DNA of 6,707 nucleotides, taken from NCBI GenBank assembly GCA_964493075.1, contig CAZBNU010000225.1:1-6707 (forward strand). Direction: 5' to 3'. Positions 1 through 6,276 of this stretch are shown here, piece after piece; positions within the stretch are counted from its first letter, which is position 1; each line of letters starts with the position of its first letter. The notes below the pieces were generated by a model, which was given only the letters and a program-made list of their open reading frames with translations, was not told the DNA's origin and searched no databases. A program made the translations under genes and the position numbers. The stretch is from SLFT01 sp964493075 (GTDB lineage: Bacteria; Hydrogenedentota; Hydrogenedentia; Hydrogenedentales; CAITNO01).

Positions 1-3
1 CAT

Positions 4-34
4 AAAAAAAGGACTTACGCTGACGTAAGTCCTT
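4..34 (-). terminator. Intrinsic terminator of the initiator tRNA gene
   Basis: Bases 9-19 (AAGGACTTACG) and 24-34 (CGTAAGTCCTT) form a perfect 11-bp stem around a 4-nt loop. Read on the minus strand the hairpin runs straight into a T tract (complement of the A run at 4-10). It begins only 8 bases past the tRNA CCA end, so it is the expected Rho-independent stop for this single-gene transcript. Confidence 0.9.
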
Positions 35-42
35 GATTTTAT

Positions 43-119
<77 letters not shown>

Positions 120-133
120 ATATCGATTGGTTC

Positions 134-162
134 ATTATAACATAGCAAGCCTTACGCATCAA
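134..162 (-). promoter_or_regulatory. Sigma70-type promoter of tRNA-fMet
   Basis: On the minus strand a perfect -10 box TATAAT (139-134) follows a 17-bp spacer from a -35 box TTGATG (162-157, 4 of 6 consensus bases). The predicted start falls about 7 bases below the -10, leaving a leader of only a few bases before the tRNA 5' end at 119. This is normal for a stable RNA gene. Confidence 0.85.
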
Positions 163-180
163 CCCTTTTGATAGTTTTTT

Positions 181-210
181 TTGATAGTACACAACCATTG
201 CGGTTATGCT
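181..210 (+). promoter_or_regulatory. Weak candidate promoter for the pseudopilin operon
   Basis: TTGATA at 181-186 (5 of 6 matches to the -35 consensus) and TATGCT at 205-210 (4 of 6) are 18 bp apart and point toward the gene at 335, which would give a leader of over 100 nt. A better -35-like TTGACT occurs at 232-237, but nothing convincing stands 16-18 bp below it. The rest of the 163-334 spacer holds only AT-rich DNA, a direct repeat TTTTGATAGT (166-175 and 179-188) and the leader hairpins listed separately. Confidence 0.3.
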
Positions 211-293
211 AGTGTCGTATTGGGTTGTATGTTGACTTTTAGATTGCCGTGCATTTGAAGAGTTTAATTTTGTTTTCCGTTTATGGTTTCCTC

Positions 294-319
294 GGTCTAA
301 TTTTTCTACCGTGTAGACC
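294..319 (+). promoter_or_regulatory. Leader hairpins just upstream of the pseudopilin ribosome binding site
   Basis: GGTCTA (294-299) can pair with TAGACC (314-319). Alternatively TCTAC (305-309) can pair with GTAGA (313-317) around a 3-nt loop. The two pairings share bases 314-317 and exclude each other. Both end a few bases before the Shine-Dalgarno sequence at 324-328. The stems are short, so a regulatory role is speculative. Confidence 0.25.
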
Positions 320-323
320 AAAA

Positions 324-328
324 AGGAG
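324..328 (+). promoter_or_regulatory. Ribosome binding site that sets the start of the pseudopilin
   Basis: AGGAG lies 6 nt before ATG 335, which opens the prepilin frame. A second, out-of-frame ATG at 331 lies only 2 nt after the site and would give a 10-residue peptide ending at a TGA. Spacing and the pilin leader both favour 335. Confidence 0.8.
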
Positions 329-334
329 CAATGT

Positions 335-1282
335 ATGCGCAGGAATGCTTTTACACTGATTGAACTGCTTGTTGTAATTGCCATTATCGGTATTCTGGCA
401 GCCATCCTCCTGCCCGCCCTGGCGCGGGCGCGCGAAGCTGCCCGACGTTCGAGTTGTCAGAATAATCTCAAGCAGTGGGGCCTCACGTATAAAATGTATG
501 CCAATGAGGCGCCAGGGGAAAAGTTTCCCACCATCCAGATACATGATATGGAGGGTAAACTGGATATTACGGAACTTGCTGTGGGCCCTGCCATCCATGC
601 GATATACCCAGAGTATCTCACTGATCCGTCTATTGCGATTTGCCCATCGGATTCGAAGGAAGATATTGCGTATGTCACGAGTACACAGACATTGAGCGGT
701 AATGAAACGGGTGTGCCAGCCATATTTAGAAAGCCCAGCCGTATTGACGCCAGTTATATTTATTTCAGTTGGGCTTTTGATAACGTGGAAGACGTTGCGC
801 CGGTGGCGGACTGCACCACCAATCTGCTGGCATTGCTGCAATACCTGGGGTCTCCTGATGTTTCGGGTGATATGGACGTGCCCATTCAACTTGCCCAGGG
901 TCTGGAAAGCGCACTGCAGAAACTGATGGATTCCGGGTTGAAAGCATCCGCGATTGATCAGGACATTGATATGCCCTTATACAATAATGAGTATTACGGC
1001 AACGGGCAATCTCCCAAAGTGTATCGCCTTCGCGAAGGTGTCGAACGCTTTATGATTACGGATATAAATAATCCCGGTGCCAGCGCCATTGCACAAAGTA
1101 CGCTTTTTATCATGATGGATATGCTGGGTGCCGGTGCTGCCACCGGACGATTCAATCATATCCCGGGCGGCTGTAATGTCCTGTATATGGACGGTCATGT
1201 TGAATTTATCCGCTATCCGACGGCGCCGCCGGTATTGCCGGAAGTCGCCTTGCTCGTAGGAGAACTGACAGGGGACGTCTGA
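335..1282 (+). CDS. Type II/IV pseudopilin-like protein, DUF1559 family (prepilin N-terminal motif, H-X-DG C-terminus)
   Basis: This 315-residue protein opens with a class III prepilin signal: a short basic leader MRRNA, then FTLIELLVVIAIIGILAAIL. Prepilin peptidase would cleave before F6 and methylate it; the glutamate at mature position 5 is present. The hydrophobic helix (about residues 6-30) is followed by a charged ARAREAARR stretch, then SCQNNLKQWGL, the usual beginning of the DUF1559 globular domain. Near the end, H275 and D286-G287 form the H-X(9/10)-DG signature of this family, here with ten residues between. Family members are abundant in planctomycetes and related phyla and are thought to be surface or secretion-apparatus pseudopilins; their individual roles are mostly unknown. 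The gene has a good RBS, and its stop is 29 nt before the next start, so it is probably co-transcribed with the DUF4091 enzyme. A link to secreting, anchoring or feeding that enzyme is inference. Confidence 0.93.
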   Translation: MRRNAFTLIELLVVIAIIGILAAILLPALARAREAARRSSCQNNLKQWGLTYKMYANEAPGEKFPTIQIHDMEGKLDITELAVGPAIHAIYPEYLTDPSIAICPSDSKEDIAYVTSTQTLSGNETGVPAIFRKPSRIDASYIYFSWAFDNVEDVAPVADCTTNLLALLQYLGSPDVSGDMDVPIQLAQGLESALQKLMDSGLKASAIDQDIDMPLYNNEYYGNGQSPKVYRLREGVERFMITDINNPGASAIAQSTLFIMMDMLGAGAATGRFNHIPGGCNVLYMDGHVEFIRYPTAPPVLPEVALLVGELTGDV

Positions 1283-1311
1283 TACAACGCTACATTTTCA
1301 GGAGAAGAGTC

Positions 1312-4300
1312 ATGGAACGGTTTTCTTTTTTCGCCCGGCTGTGTGTGCTGGCTGTAGTTGCTGTGGCGCCAGCAGGAATCGGCTCTTTCGCCCGGGGGCA
1401 GATGGTCCCTTTGGAAAATCCCTCTTTTGAACTTGGGGAAGAATCTCCGGAAGGATGGCGACTATCCGGCGGCGAAGGCGGCTGGTTTGAAGATGCCGCC
1501 AGCGGCATGCGTGCTGTTTATGTTGCTGGCGAGGCCAATTCCCAGGCGTCCACCTACTGGTACACCGAACCCATTCCTTTTGAACCAAACGCCTGTTACC
1601 GGTTCACTTTTCAGGTGCGTCGGATGGAAGGTTCCGGCGGATCGCCCATTACGGGCCCGACCTTTTGCAATCGCGACCTCCATGAAGTGACTCCGGATTG
1701 GAAATCGTACGCGTCGTATTTTGTGTCCCCTTCAAAAAATGCGGTTGCCGCGTTGCGTCTGGGTCAGTGGAACGCCGAAGGCACCATTGCTTTCGACGAT
1801 GTTTCTCTAGTGGGGGTTGCGCCGGTTTATTTGAATCGCAACGGCGTCGTGCTGGGTGATGGGGAATCCATCACGGGCAACGAATATTTGTTCACCGCGC
1901 CTCTCACTGGAGATTCCGCCAACCATGCGCGCACGCTGCAGGGATACGACTGCTCCTTCAACAAGCCGCGCTGGGTATTTTCCAATGGCAGTTGGGTGGT
2001 ATATCACCATGAAGTGGCAGGTATTGCACAGATCAGCGGCGAGGTGGAAGTCTCCATCGGCTATTACCAAGGCGGCAGGTTGGTTGTGGAAGCGAGCAGC
2101 GACGGGGAAAACTGGGTTGAGGTGGGAAGCCAGAATGATTTGGGCACGTTAAAGGCATCTGTTCCTGATTCCCTGTTTCCTGCCACTAGTATTCTGATTC
2201 GGTTTACGGCAGCACCGTCGGACAATGCCGCAGTGCCGGTTAACCTGCAAATACACGGCTACACCTATCGCGCCTCGTTGGAAAGCGCGCCGGGGGATTT
2301 TCACGGAAAGACGACTTTTGTTGCCGTTCCGGAATCTGACGAAACGGTACGTTTATCTTTTGAAGACCTTGGGGAGGGCATTCCCGGTGGCAACAACGCA
2401 CTTCAGTTTTCGGCAGTTAACCTGTCCGATAACGCCGTCACCATTACCCCGCATCTGAATGTTGTTTCCGGACAGGATGCTGCTCTGGAAACAACCTCGG
2501 TGCCAGTCACTCTCCCGGCAGATTCATCGGAAGCCGTGTCGGTAACCATGCCTTACGAAGTTGCCGGAGCAGGGGATGTACTACTAACCCTAGACCTTGG
2601 GGATGAGGTGGCCTATCGCGCCGAAGCAGGTTTTAATGTTTCCTGCATTTTTGATTCGGGATACGGCATGACGCTTCCGGATTCTTCCGATGCGGTGGCC
2701 TTGTGGTGGGCTTCGTCCGGTTGGAAAATCAGCCGCACCCGTCCCACCCCCAAAGAACAGTCACCTGCCATGCGCATCCAACTGGCGCAGAATGAACGGG
2801 AGGCCGCGCAGTTTGTGTTGCGTCCGGAAACGTCTTTGCATCAATTACGCATGACACCGCAACCGCTGAAAACGGCTGATGGGAGCGTGCTTTCCGCTGC
2901 ATCCATCGAAGTGTTGCGCGTTGGCTATGTATCGGTCACCCAGTCCACCGACTATGTGGGTGCAGTGACCTCCTGGCCGGATCCGTTGCCGCCGGTCACG
3001 GAACCGGTGAATTTGAAAGACGGCGAGAACCAGCCATTCTGGGTGTGCGTGCATGCCGCCGCCGATACGCCTGCAGGCACCTACCGTGGCGACATCGTCC
3101 TTGAGGCGGACGGTTGGAAAGCGTCTGTGCCGCTGGAAGTCGAGGTGTTTGATTTCGCGCTGCCCGAACGGAAAACCTGCGTCAGCGCTTTTGGCTTCGA
3201 TGCCGCCCTCGCGTTTCGGTATCACAATGCAACCACGGAAGCAGATCGCAGAAAAGTATATGAAAGTTATCTTTCCATCCTGAGCGATCACCACATTTCC
3301 ATTTACAATCCCGCCGTCCTTGATCCCATCCAGTATGACTGGCCGCATCTGCCCAAATGGCAGGGAGGAGAAAGGGACTTCAAAGACAGCAAGGACGAAA
3401 AGGACGGAGCAGCATCGTTGTCGCTGCAGGATGAATCAACCACGGCAAATGTCGCCGCGCATTATGATGAACGCTTCGCTATTCCTAAAAAAGGGTTGCA
3501 CATTCAGTTCGACTATAAAACTGGAACACCGGGACATGAATTCCAGATTACCCTACTGCATTACGACGTGTCCGGCGGCTGGCTGCGCGGGCGCAACAAT
3601 GATATTGTCGTCAAGGGCAATGGTTCCTGGCAGCATTTCAGTCAGGAAATCAGCGCATTTCCGGACGGTGCCACACAATTCATGCTGCGTTTCTGGGCGA
3701 CCCGTTACAGCGAGGAAGGCACGGCAACGGGAAGCGTATGGCTGGATAATGTCATCGTCCGTGACGCGGGATCCGGCACTATTTTGATTCAGGATAATTT
3801 TGAAACACCGACGGAGAATCTGGCGGAACTCTTTGTTCCGGAGTTTGACTGGACCGCATGGGATGCCGCCATGACCCGCGCCTTCGACCACTATCATTTC
3901 AATGCGTTTGCATTGCCTGTTCCGGGACTGGGCGGCGGTACGTTCCATTCCCGTCACGATCCCAGTCTGCTTGGCTACGGTGAAGACACCCCGCAATACA
4001 AGGCCGCATTTACCGCATGGTGCCACGCTGTGGAATCACACCTGCGGGAAAAAGGCTGGCTTGACGATTCCTATGTGTACTGGTTTGATGAACCGGAACC
4101 GCCCGATTATGAATTTGTGATGAACGGGTTCAGAAAACTGAAAGATGCGGCACCGGGCATCGGCCGTATGCTGACGGAACAAATCGAACCGGAACTGGTC
4201 GGTGGTCCGAATATCTGGTGCCCCATCACCAATTGTTACGACTACGACATGGCACGGGAACGGCAGGCGGCAGGCGAGAAAATCTGGTGGTATGTGTGTA

Positions 4301-4857
4301 CCGGACCGAAAGCGCCGTATGCGACTTTGTTCATTGACCATCCCGCCACGGAACTGCGCGTGTGGTTGTGGCAGACCTGGGAACGCGCTATTGACGGCGT
4401 ACTCATCTGGCAGACCAACTACTGGCACAGTGACGAGGCGTATCCCGATGCGCCGCAGAATCCCTACGAGGATCCCATGGGCTGGACAACCGGATACAGC
4501 ACGCCCACCGGCGCGAAACGTCCCTGGGGCAATGGCGACGGACGGTTTATCTATCCTCCACTCGCTGCCGCAGATGGACAGCCGGAAGCGCCGGTGTTCG
4601 ATGATCCCGTCAGTTCCATACGACTTGAAATGCTCCGCGATGGCATTGAAGATTATGAGTATTGCGTTATTCTTCGCGACCTGCTGGGCAAACACAAGGA
4701 ACGGCTGTCTGAAGAAGAACTGGAGAAGTATCAGAAGCTTCTGGAAGTGCCCGATAGCATCACGCAATCCGTGACGGAATTTACCTGGGAACCAGCGCCC
4801 ATTGAAGCGCACCGTGAAGCCGTTGCGAGGGCTATTGTTGAGTTGATAAAACAATAG
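1312..4857 (+). CDS. Large secreted DUF4091 / GH123-like glycoside hydrolase with carbohydrate-binding-like modules
   Basis: The start has AGGAGA at 1300-1305, 6 nt upstream. The protein has 1181 residues. In order: Sec signal peptide (about 1-29, hydrophobic core LCVLAVVAVAPAG); a CBM4/9-like jelly roll (about 33-160, starting NPSFELG and ending AFDDVSL); a second beta-rich domain (about 170-335); an Ig-like beta region (about 345-450); a GH123-type N-terminal beta domain (about 452-620); a TIM barrel from about 622. The barrel is interrupted by a second jelly-roll-like segment (about 685-842, ending VWLDNVIV) and resumes at FDWTAWDAAM. The motif YWFDEP contains D926-E927, matching the Asp-Glu pair used by GH123 N-acetylgalactosaminidases for substrate-assisted catalysis. 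The DUF4091 ending is clear: NGDGRFIYPP (1074-1083), then SIRLEMLRDGIEDYEY (1102-1117). Likely role: cleaving extracellular or periplasmic glycans. The substrate cannot be read from sequence, and DUF4091 proteins are largely uncharacterised. It is probably in an operon with the preceding pseudopilin. Confidence 0.92.
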   Translation: MERFSFFARLCVLAVVAVAPAGIGSFARGQMVPLENPSFELGEESPEGWRLSGGEGGWFEDAASGMRAVYVAGEANSQASTYWYTEPIPFEPNACYRFTFQVRRMEGSGGSPITGPTFCNRDLHEVTPDWKSYASYFVSPSKNAVAALRLGQWNAEGTIAFDDVSLVGVAPVYLNRNGVVLGDGESITGNEYLFTAPLTGDSANHARTLQGYDCSFNKPRWVFSNGSWVVYHHEVAGIAQISGEVEVSIGYYQGGRLVVEASSDGENWVEVGSQNDLGTLKASVPDSLFPATSILIRFTAAPSDNAAVPVNLQIHGYTYRASLESAPGDFHGKTTFVAVPESDETVRLSFEDLGEGIPGGNNALQFSAVNLSDNAVTITPHLNVVSGQDAALETTSVPVTLPADSSEAVSVTMPYEVAGAGDVLLTLDLGDEVAYRAEAGFNVSCIFDSGYGMTLPDSSDAVALWWASSGWKISRTRPTPKEQSPAMRIQLAQNEREAAQFVLRPETSLHQLRMTPQPLKTADGSVLSAASIEVLRVGYVSVTQSTDYVGAVTSWPDPLPPVTEPVNLKDGENQPFWVCVHAAADTPAGTYRGDIVLEADGWKASVPLEVEVFDFALPERKTCVSAFGFDAALAFRYHNATTEADRRKVYESYLSILSDHHISIYNPAVLDPIQYDWPHLPKWQGGERDFKDSKDEKDGAASLSLQDESTTANVAAHYDERFAIPKKGLHIQFDYKTGTPGHEFQITLLHYDVSGGWLRGRNNDIVVKGNGSWQHFSQEISAFPDGATQFMLRFWATRYSEEGTATGSVWLDNVIVRDAGSGTILIQDNFETPTENLAELFVPEFDWTAWDAAMTRAFDHYHFNAFALPVPGLGGGTFHSRHDPSLLGYGEDTPQYKAAFTAWCHAVESHLREKGWLDDSYVYWFDEPEPPDYEFVMNGFRKLKDAAPGIGRMLTEQIEPELVGGPNIWCPITNCYDYDMARERQAAGEKIWWYVCTGPKAPYATLFIDHPATELRVWLWQTWERAIDGVLIWQTNYWHSDEAYPDAPQNPYEDPMGWTTGYSTPTGAKRPWGNGDGRFIYPPLAAADGQPEAPVFDDPVSSIRLEMLRDGIEDYEYCVILRDLLGKHKERLSEEELEKYQKLLEVPDSITQSVTEFTWEPAPIEAHREAVARAIVELIKQ
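3370..3405 (+). repeat. Four 9-bp tandem units (consensus NNN-AAR-GAC) inside the glycosidase gene
   Basis: Units are GAAAGGGAC (3370), TTCAAAGAC (3379), AGCAAGGAC (3388) and GAAAAGGAC (3397). In frame they encode a lysine/aspartate-rich linker with period 3 (residues 687-698, D-x-K-D-x-K-D-x-K-D). The linker sits exactly where the barrel is left and the inserted jelly-roll module begins. The first unit has AGG in place of the AAR codon. Confidence 0.6.
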
Positions 4858-4891
4858 CAATAAGATTGGCAGCAAGACAGATAGCCTCATC

Positions 4892-4940
4892 AAAATATAA
4901 CAGATGATGTTAGAAATTCTAACATCAAGTGTTATATTTT
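4892..4940. terminator. 49-bp AT-rich palindrome after the glycosidase gene, probable terminator
   Basis: Outer arms AAAATATAACA (4892-4902) and TGTTATATTTT (4930-4940) are perfect complements. Inner arms GATGTTAGAA (4906-4915) and TTCTAACATC (4917-4926) are perfect around a single central base, 4916. The arms are separated only by a symmetric 3/3 internal loop. An A run before and a T run after, 34 nt past the stop codon at 4857, suit an intrinsic terminator, possibly acting both ways. The stem is weak in GC, so an operator or a small mobile palindrome is also possible. Confidence 0.45.
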
Positions 4941-4983
4941 ACATACCTTTCCCTGAATATTGATTTCTCTGCGATACCGTATC

Positions 4984-5011
4984 TTGAAATATCGTGTGTT
5001 TTCTGTATAGG
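4984..5011 (+). promoter_or_regulatory. Candidate promoter of the sugar isomerase gene
   Basis: TTGAAA (4984-4989) is followed 16 bp later by TATAGG (5006-5011). A better -10-like TATACT lies at 5013-5018, but 23 bp from that -35. Position and orientation suit the gene at 5059, and the preceding palindrome would isolate it from the upstream operon. The motif match is modest. Confidence 0.35.
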
Positions 5012-5058
5012 CTATACTACAACGAAAGATAACCTACCAGCACAAAAAGGAAAGCACC

Positions 5059-5901
5059 ATGATTGAACTGGGCATGCACACGGACAATTGGCGTACGTTG
5101 AGCGGGAGTTTTGCACAGGCGGCGGAATGCGCCGTCAAGTATGGACTGAAGCATCTGGAGTTTGCCGCCATACACGGGCAGTATTTCATTCAGGCCATGG
5201 GCTATGAACCAGGTATCTCGCTCCAGTCCAATCCCCGCGCATTGAAGCGGTACTGCGACGAGAAGGGGCTGAAAATTTCACAGATTGACGGTTCCTATCC
5301 CTTCATGGGTCCGGACGGCTCGGCCTATGGCGTGCAGTATGTGCAACAGTCCATCCGCTTTGCCGCAGAACTGGACTGTCCCATGGTGGACACGGTGGAC
5401 GGCGGCGCAGAGATTCCGGGCTATACCCGCGACGAAATCTTCCGCATTACCTGCGACAACTACCGGCAGGTGCTGTCCTGGGCGGAGGACTATAACATTA
5501 TCCTGAACGTGGAACCCCACGGCCCGTACACCAATGACATTGAGTTCATGTTGAAACTCTTCAAACATTTCGATTCCGAATATCTGCGCTGCAACTTTGA
5601 CACGGGCAACACGTTCATCGCCGGGCACAACCCGCTGGAATACCTGAAAGCGCTCCGCCCCTACGTGTCGCACTGCCACATCAAAGACGTGAGCGAAGGG
5701 CTGGCCGCTGCCGTGCGCGGAGAAGAAACCGGCATCGCCTGCAGCGAAGTGCCCATCGGCGGCGGCATCAATGCCGACAACATCAAGAACTGCATGAACT
5801 ACCTCAAGGAAACCAACTGGGACGGCGTTGTCTCTCTGGAATGCTATGGCGCGGATGATAATATCCGCCAGAGCGTGGAGTTTTTGCGGGCGTTGGTGTA
5901 A
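5059..5901 (+). CDS. Sugar phosphate isomerase/epimerase, xylose isomerase-like TIM barrel
   Basis: This 280-residue cytoplasmic protein has no signal peptide. It matches the AP-endonuclease-2/xylose-isomerase-like barrel family in length and layout. The expected divalent metal ligands lie at the ends of successive strands: E152 in NVEPHG, D181 in NFDTGN, H207 in HCHIKD (H205 is close by) and E261 in SLECYG. Enzymes of this family isomerise or epimerise keto-sugars, sugar phosphates or inositol derivatives; the exact substrate cannot be assigned. The start ATG has AAGGAAAG (5047-5054) 4 nt upstream. The gene lies 201 nt after the glycosidase gene, behind a probable terminator and with its own possible promoter. 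A shared carbohydrate-use role is therefore plausible, but a single transcript is unlikely. A GGTGGGT palindrome follows its stop. Confidence 0.9.
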   Translation: MIELGMHTDNWRTLSGSFAQAAECAVKYGLKHLEFAAIHGQYFIQAMGYEPGISLQSNPRALKRYCDEKGLKISQIDGSYPFMGPDGSAYGVQYVQQSIRFAAELDCPMVDTVDGGAEIPGYTRDEIFRITCDNYRQVLSWAEDYNIILNVEPHGPYTNDIEFMLKLFKHFDSEYLRCNFDTGNTFIAGHNPLEYLKALRPYVSHCHIKDVSEGLAAAVRGEETGIACSEVPIGGGINADNIKNCMNYLKETNWDGVVSLECYGADDNIRQSVEFLRALV

Positions 5902-5920
5902 GGCGAAAACGAAAGGGATG

Positions 5921-5952
5921 TAGGGTGGGTGAAGCGTAGCGAAACCCACCAT
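5921..5952 (+). repeat. GGTGGGT...ACCCACC extragenic palindromic element
   Basis: GGTGGGT (5924-5930) pairs with ACCCACC (5944-5950) around GAAGCGTAGCGAA. The form TAGGGTGGGT-x-GAAGCGTAGCGAAACCCACC is of a type I recognise as scattered between genes in many unrelated bacteria. It stands 19 nt past the isomerase stop and is followed by ATTTT, so it may also end that transcript weakly. Its membership in a dispersed family is recalled, not shown here, because this window has one copy. Confidence 0.55.
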
Positions 5953-5966
5953 TTTCCTGCATATTC

Positions 5967-5975
5967 TGATATAAT
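5967..5975 (+). promoter_or_regulatory. Extended -10 promoter of the small gene
   Basis: TGATATAAT is a perfect extended -10 element (TG, one base, TATAAT). No convincing -35 is seen 15-18 bp upstream, where the GGTGGGT palindrome ends, but an extended -10 can work without one. Transcription would start near 5982, about 40 nt before the ATG at 6024. Confidence 0.55.
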
Positions 5976-6023
5976 CAGAGACAATGACATCGTTATTATC
6001 CCGCGAAAACAAAGGCATTTGTA

Positions 6024-6212
6024 ATGATTGAAAAAGTGGTTAAAAAAACAAATCTAAATGATAAGAATGCCGCATTAGATGATTTGGTGTATTGGCTGAG
6101 CAAGACGCCTGGGGAACGGGTTGCGGCAGTGGATTACTTGCGAAAACAGGCGCATGGGGATATGGGGCGGATTCAAAAGGTTGCTCGCGTTATTGAATGC
6201 CCACCACGTTAA
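6024..6212 (+). CDS. Small (62-residue) protein of the type found upstream of MNT/AbiEii-like nucleotidyltransferases
   Basis: The small basic protein MIEKVVKKTNLNDKNAALDD continues into YWLSKTPGERVAAVDYLRKQ and ends RIQKVARVIECPPR. It has no signal or membrane segment. From memory, short proteins with this W-L-S-x-T-P-x-E-R-x-x-A-V-x-x-L-R pattern and an R-x-x-R-V-I tail commonly sit directly before nucleotidyltransferase genes of toxin-antitoxin-like modules. This is a family-pattern judgement made without a search. The partner is present here only as a remnant (6172-6270) that overlaps the 3' end of this gene in another frame. A weak AAAGG lies at 6011-6015 and a good extended -10 upstream, so the gene may still be expressed. 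If the tail was produced by the deletion proposed for the partner, its last residues may not be native. Confidence 0.65.
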   Translation: MIEKVVKKTNLNDKNAALDDLVYWLSKTPGERVAAVDYLRKQAHGDMGRIQKVARVIECPPR

Positions 6213-6270
6213 CGATATGCTTGCTGGTGGGTACGCGCTTGTGTTTGGTGTGCAGGGAATTCCTGCGGGG
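6172..6270 (+). pseudogene. Truncated N-terminal remnant of a nucleotidyltransferase (MNT/AbiEii-like)
   Basis: In the frame with codons beginning at 6172, the translation FKRLLALLNAHHV then NDMLAGGYALVFG, followed by GIPAG, resembles the start of small nucleotidyltransferases that open with F-x-x-L-L-N-x-H-x-V-x-Y-x-V-G-G-Y-A and continue through G-x-P-R-x-T-x-D-x-D. The match fades after about 6270, just before the convergent gene on the other strand (stop at 6277-6279). The catalytic D-x-D region and everything beyond are absent. The only in-frame ATG upstream is at 6154, inside the small gene, with no clear RBS. The likely reading is a dead fragment. Confidence 0.5.
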
Positions 6271-6276
6271 GTATTG

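Noticed and set aside
166..188. Direct repeat TTTTGATAGT as an operator or transposon target duplication
   Set aside because: The two copies are 13 bp apart in a T-rich tract with no element between them; chance is the simpler explanation.
281..889. 202-codon minus-strand frame opposite the pseudopilin
   Set aside because: The plus strand carries an unmistakable prepilin signal and DUF1559 start; the reverse frame shows no motif.
4036..4893. Long open frame on the minus strand (285 codons) opposite the glycosidase
   Set aside because: It lies antisense to the conserved DUF4091 C-terminus, has no family resemblance, and its low-complexity F/R-rich translation is typical of a shadow frame.
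4892..4940. Palindrome considered as an integron attC site
   Set aside because: The GTTAGAA/TTCTAAC arms face the wrong way (at the centre, not at the ends), there is no integrase or cassette array, and symmetry is too complete for attC.
5278..6018. 246-codon minus-strand frame opposite the isomerase
   Set aside because: It is antisense to the metal-ligand motifs of a clear isomerase. Its V/A/H-rich translation has no recognisable domain.
6200..6231. CCCACCA...TGGTGGG inverted repeat as a second copy of the GGTGGGT element
   Set aside because: The arms coincide with codons of the nucleotidyltransferase motif (AHHV and GGY), and the 18-nt interior does not match the element at 5921.
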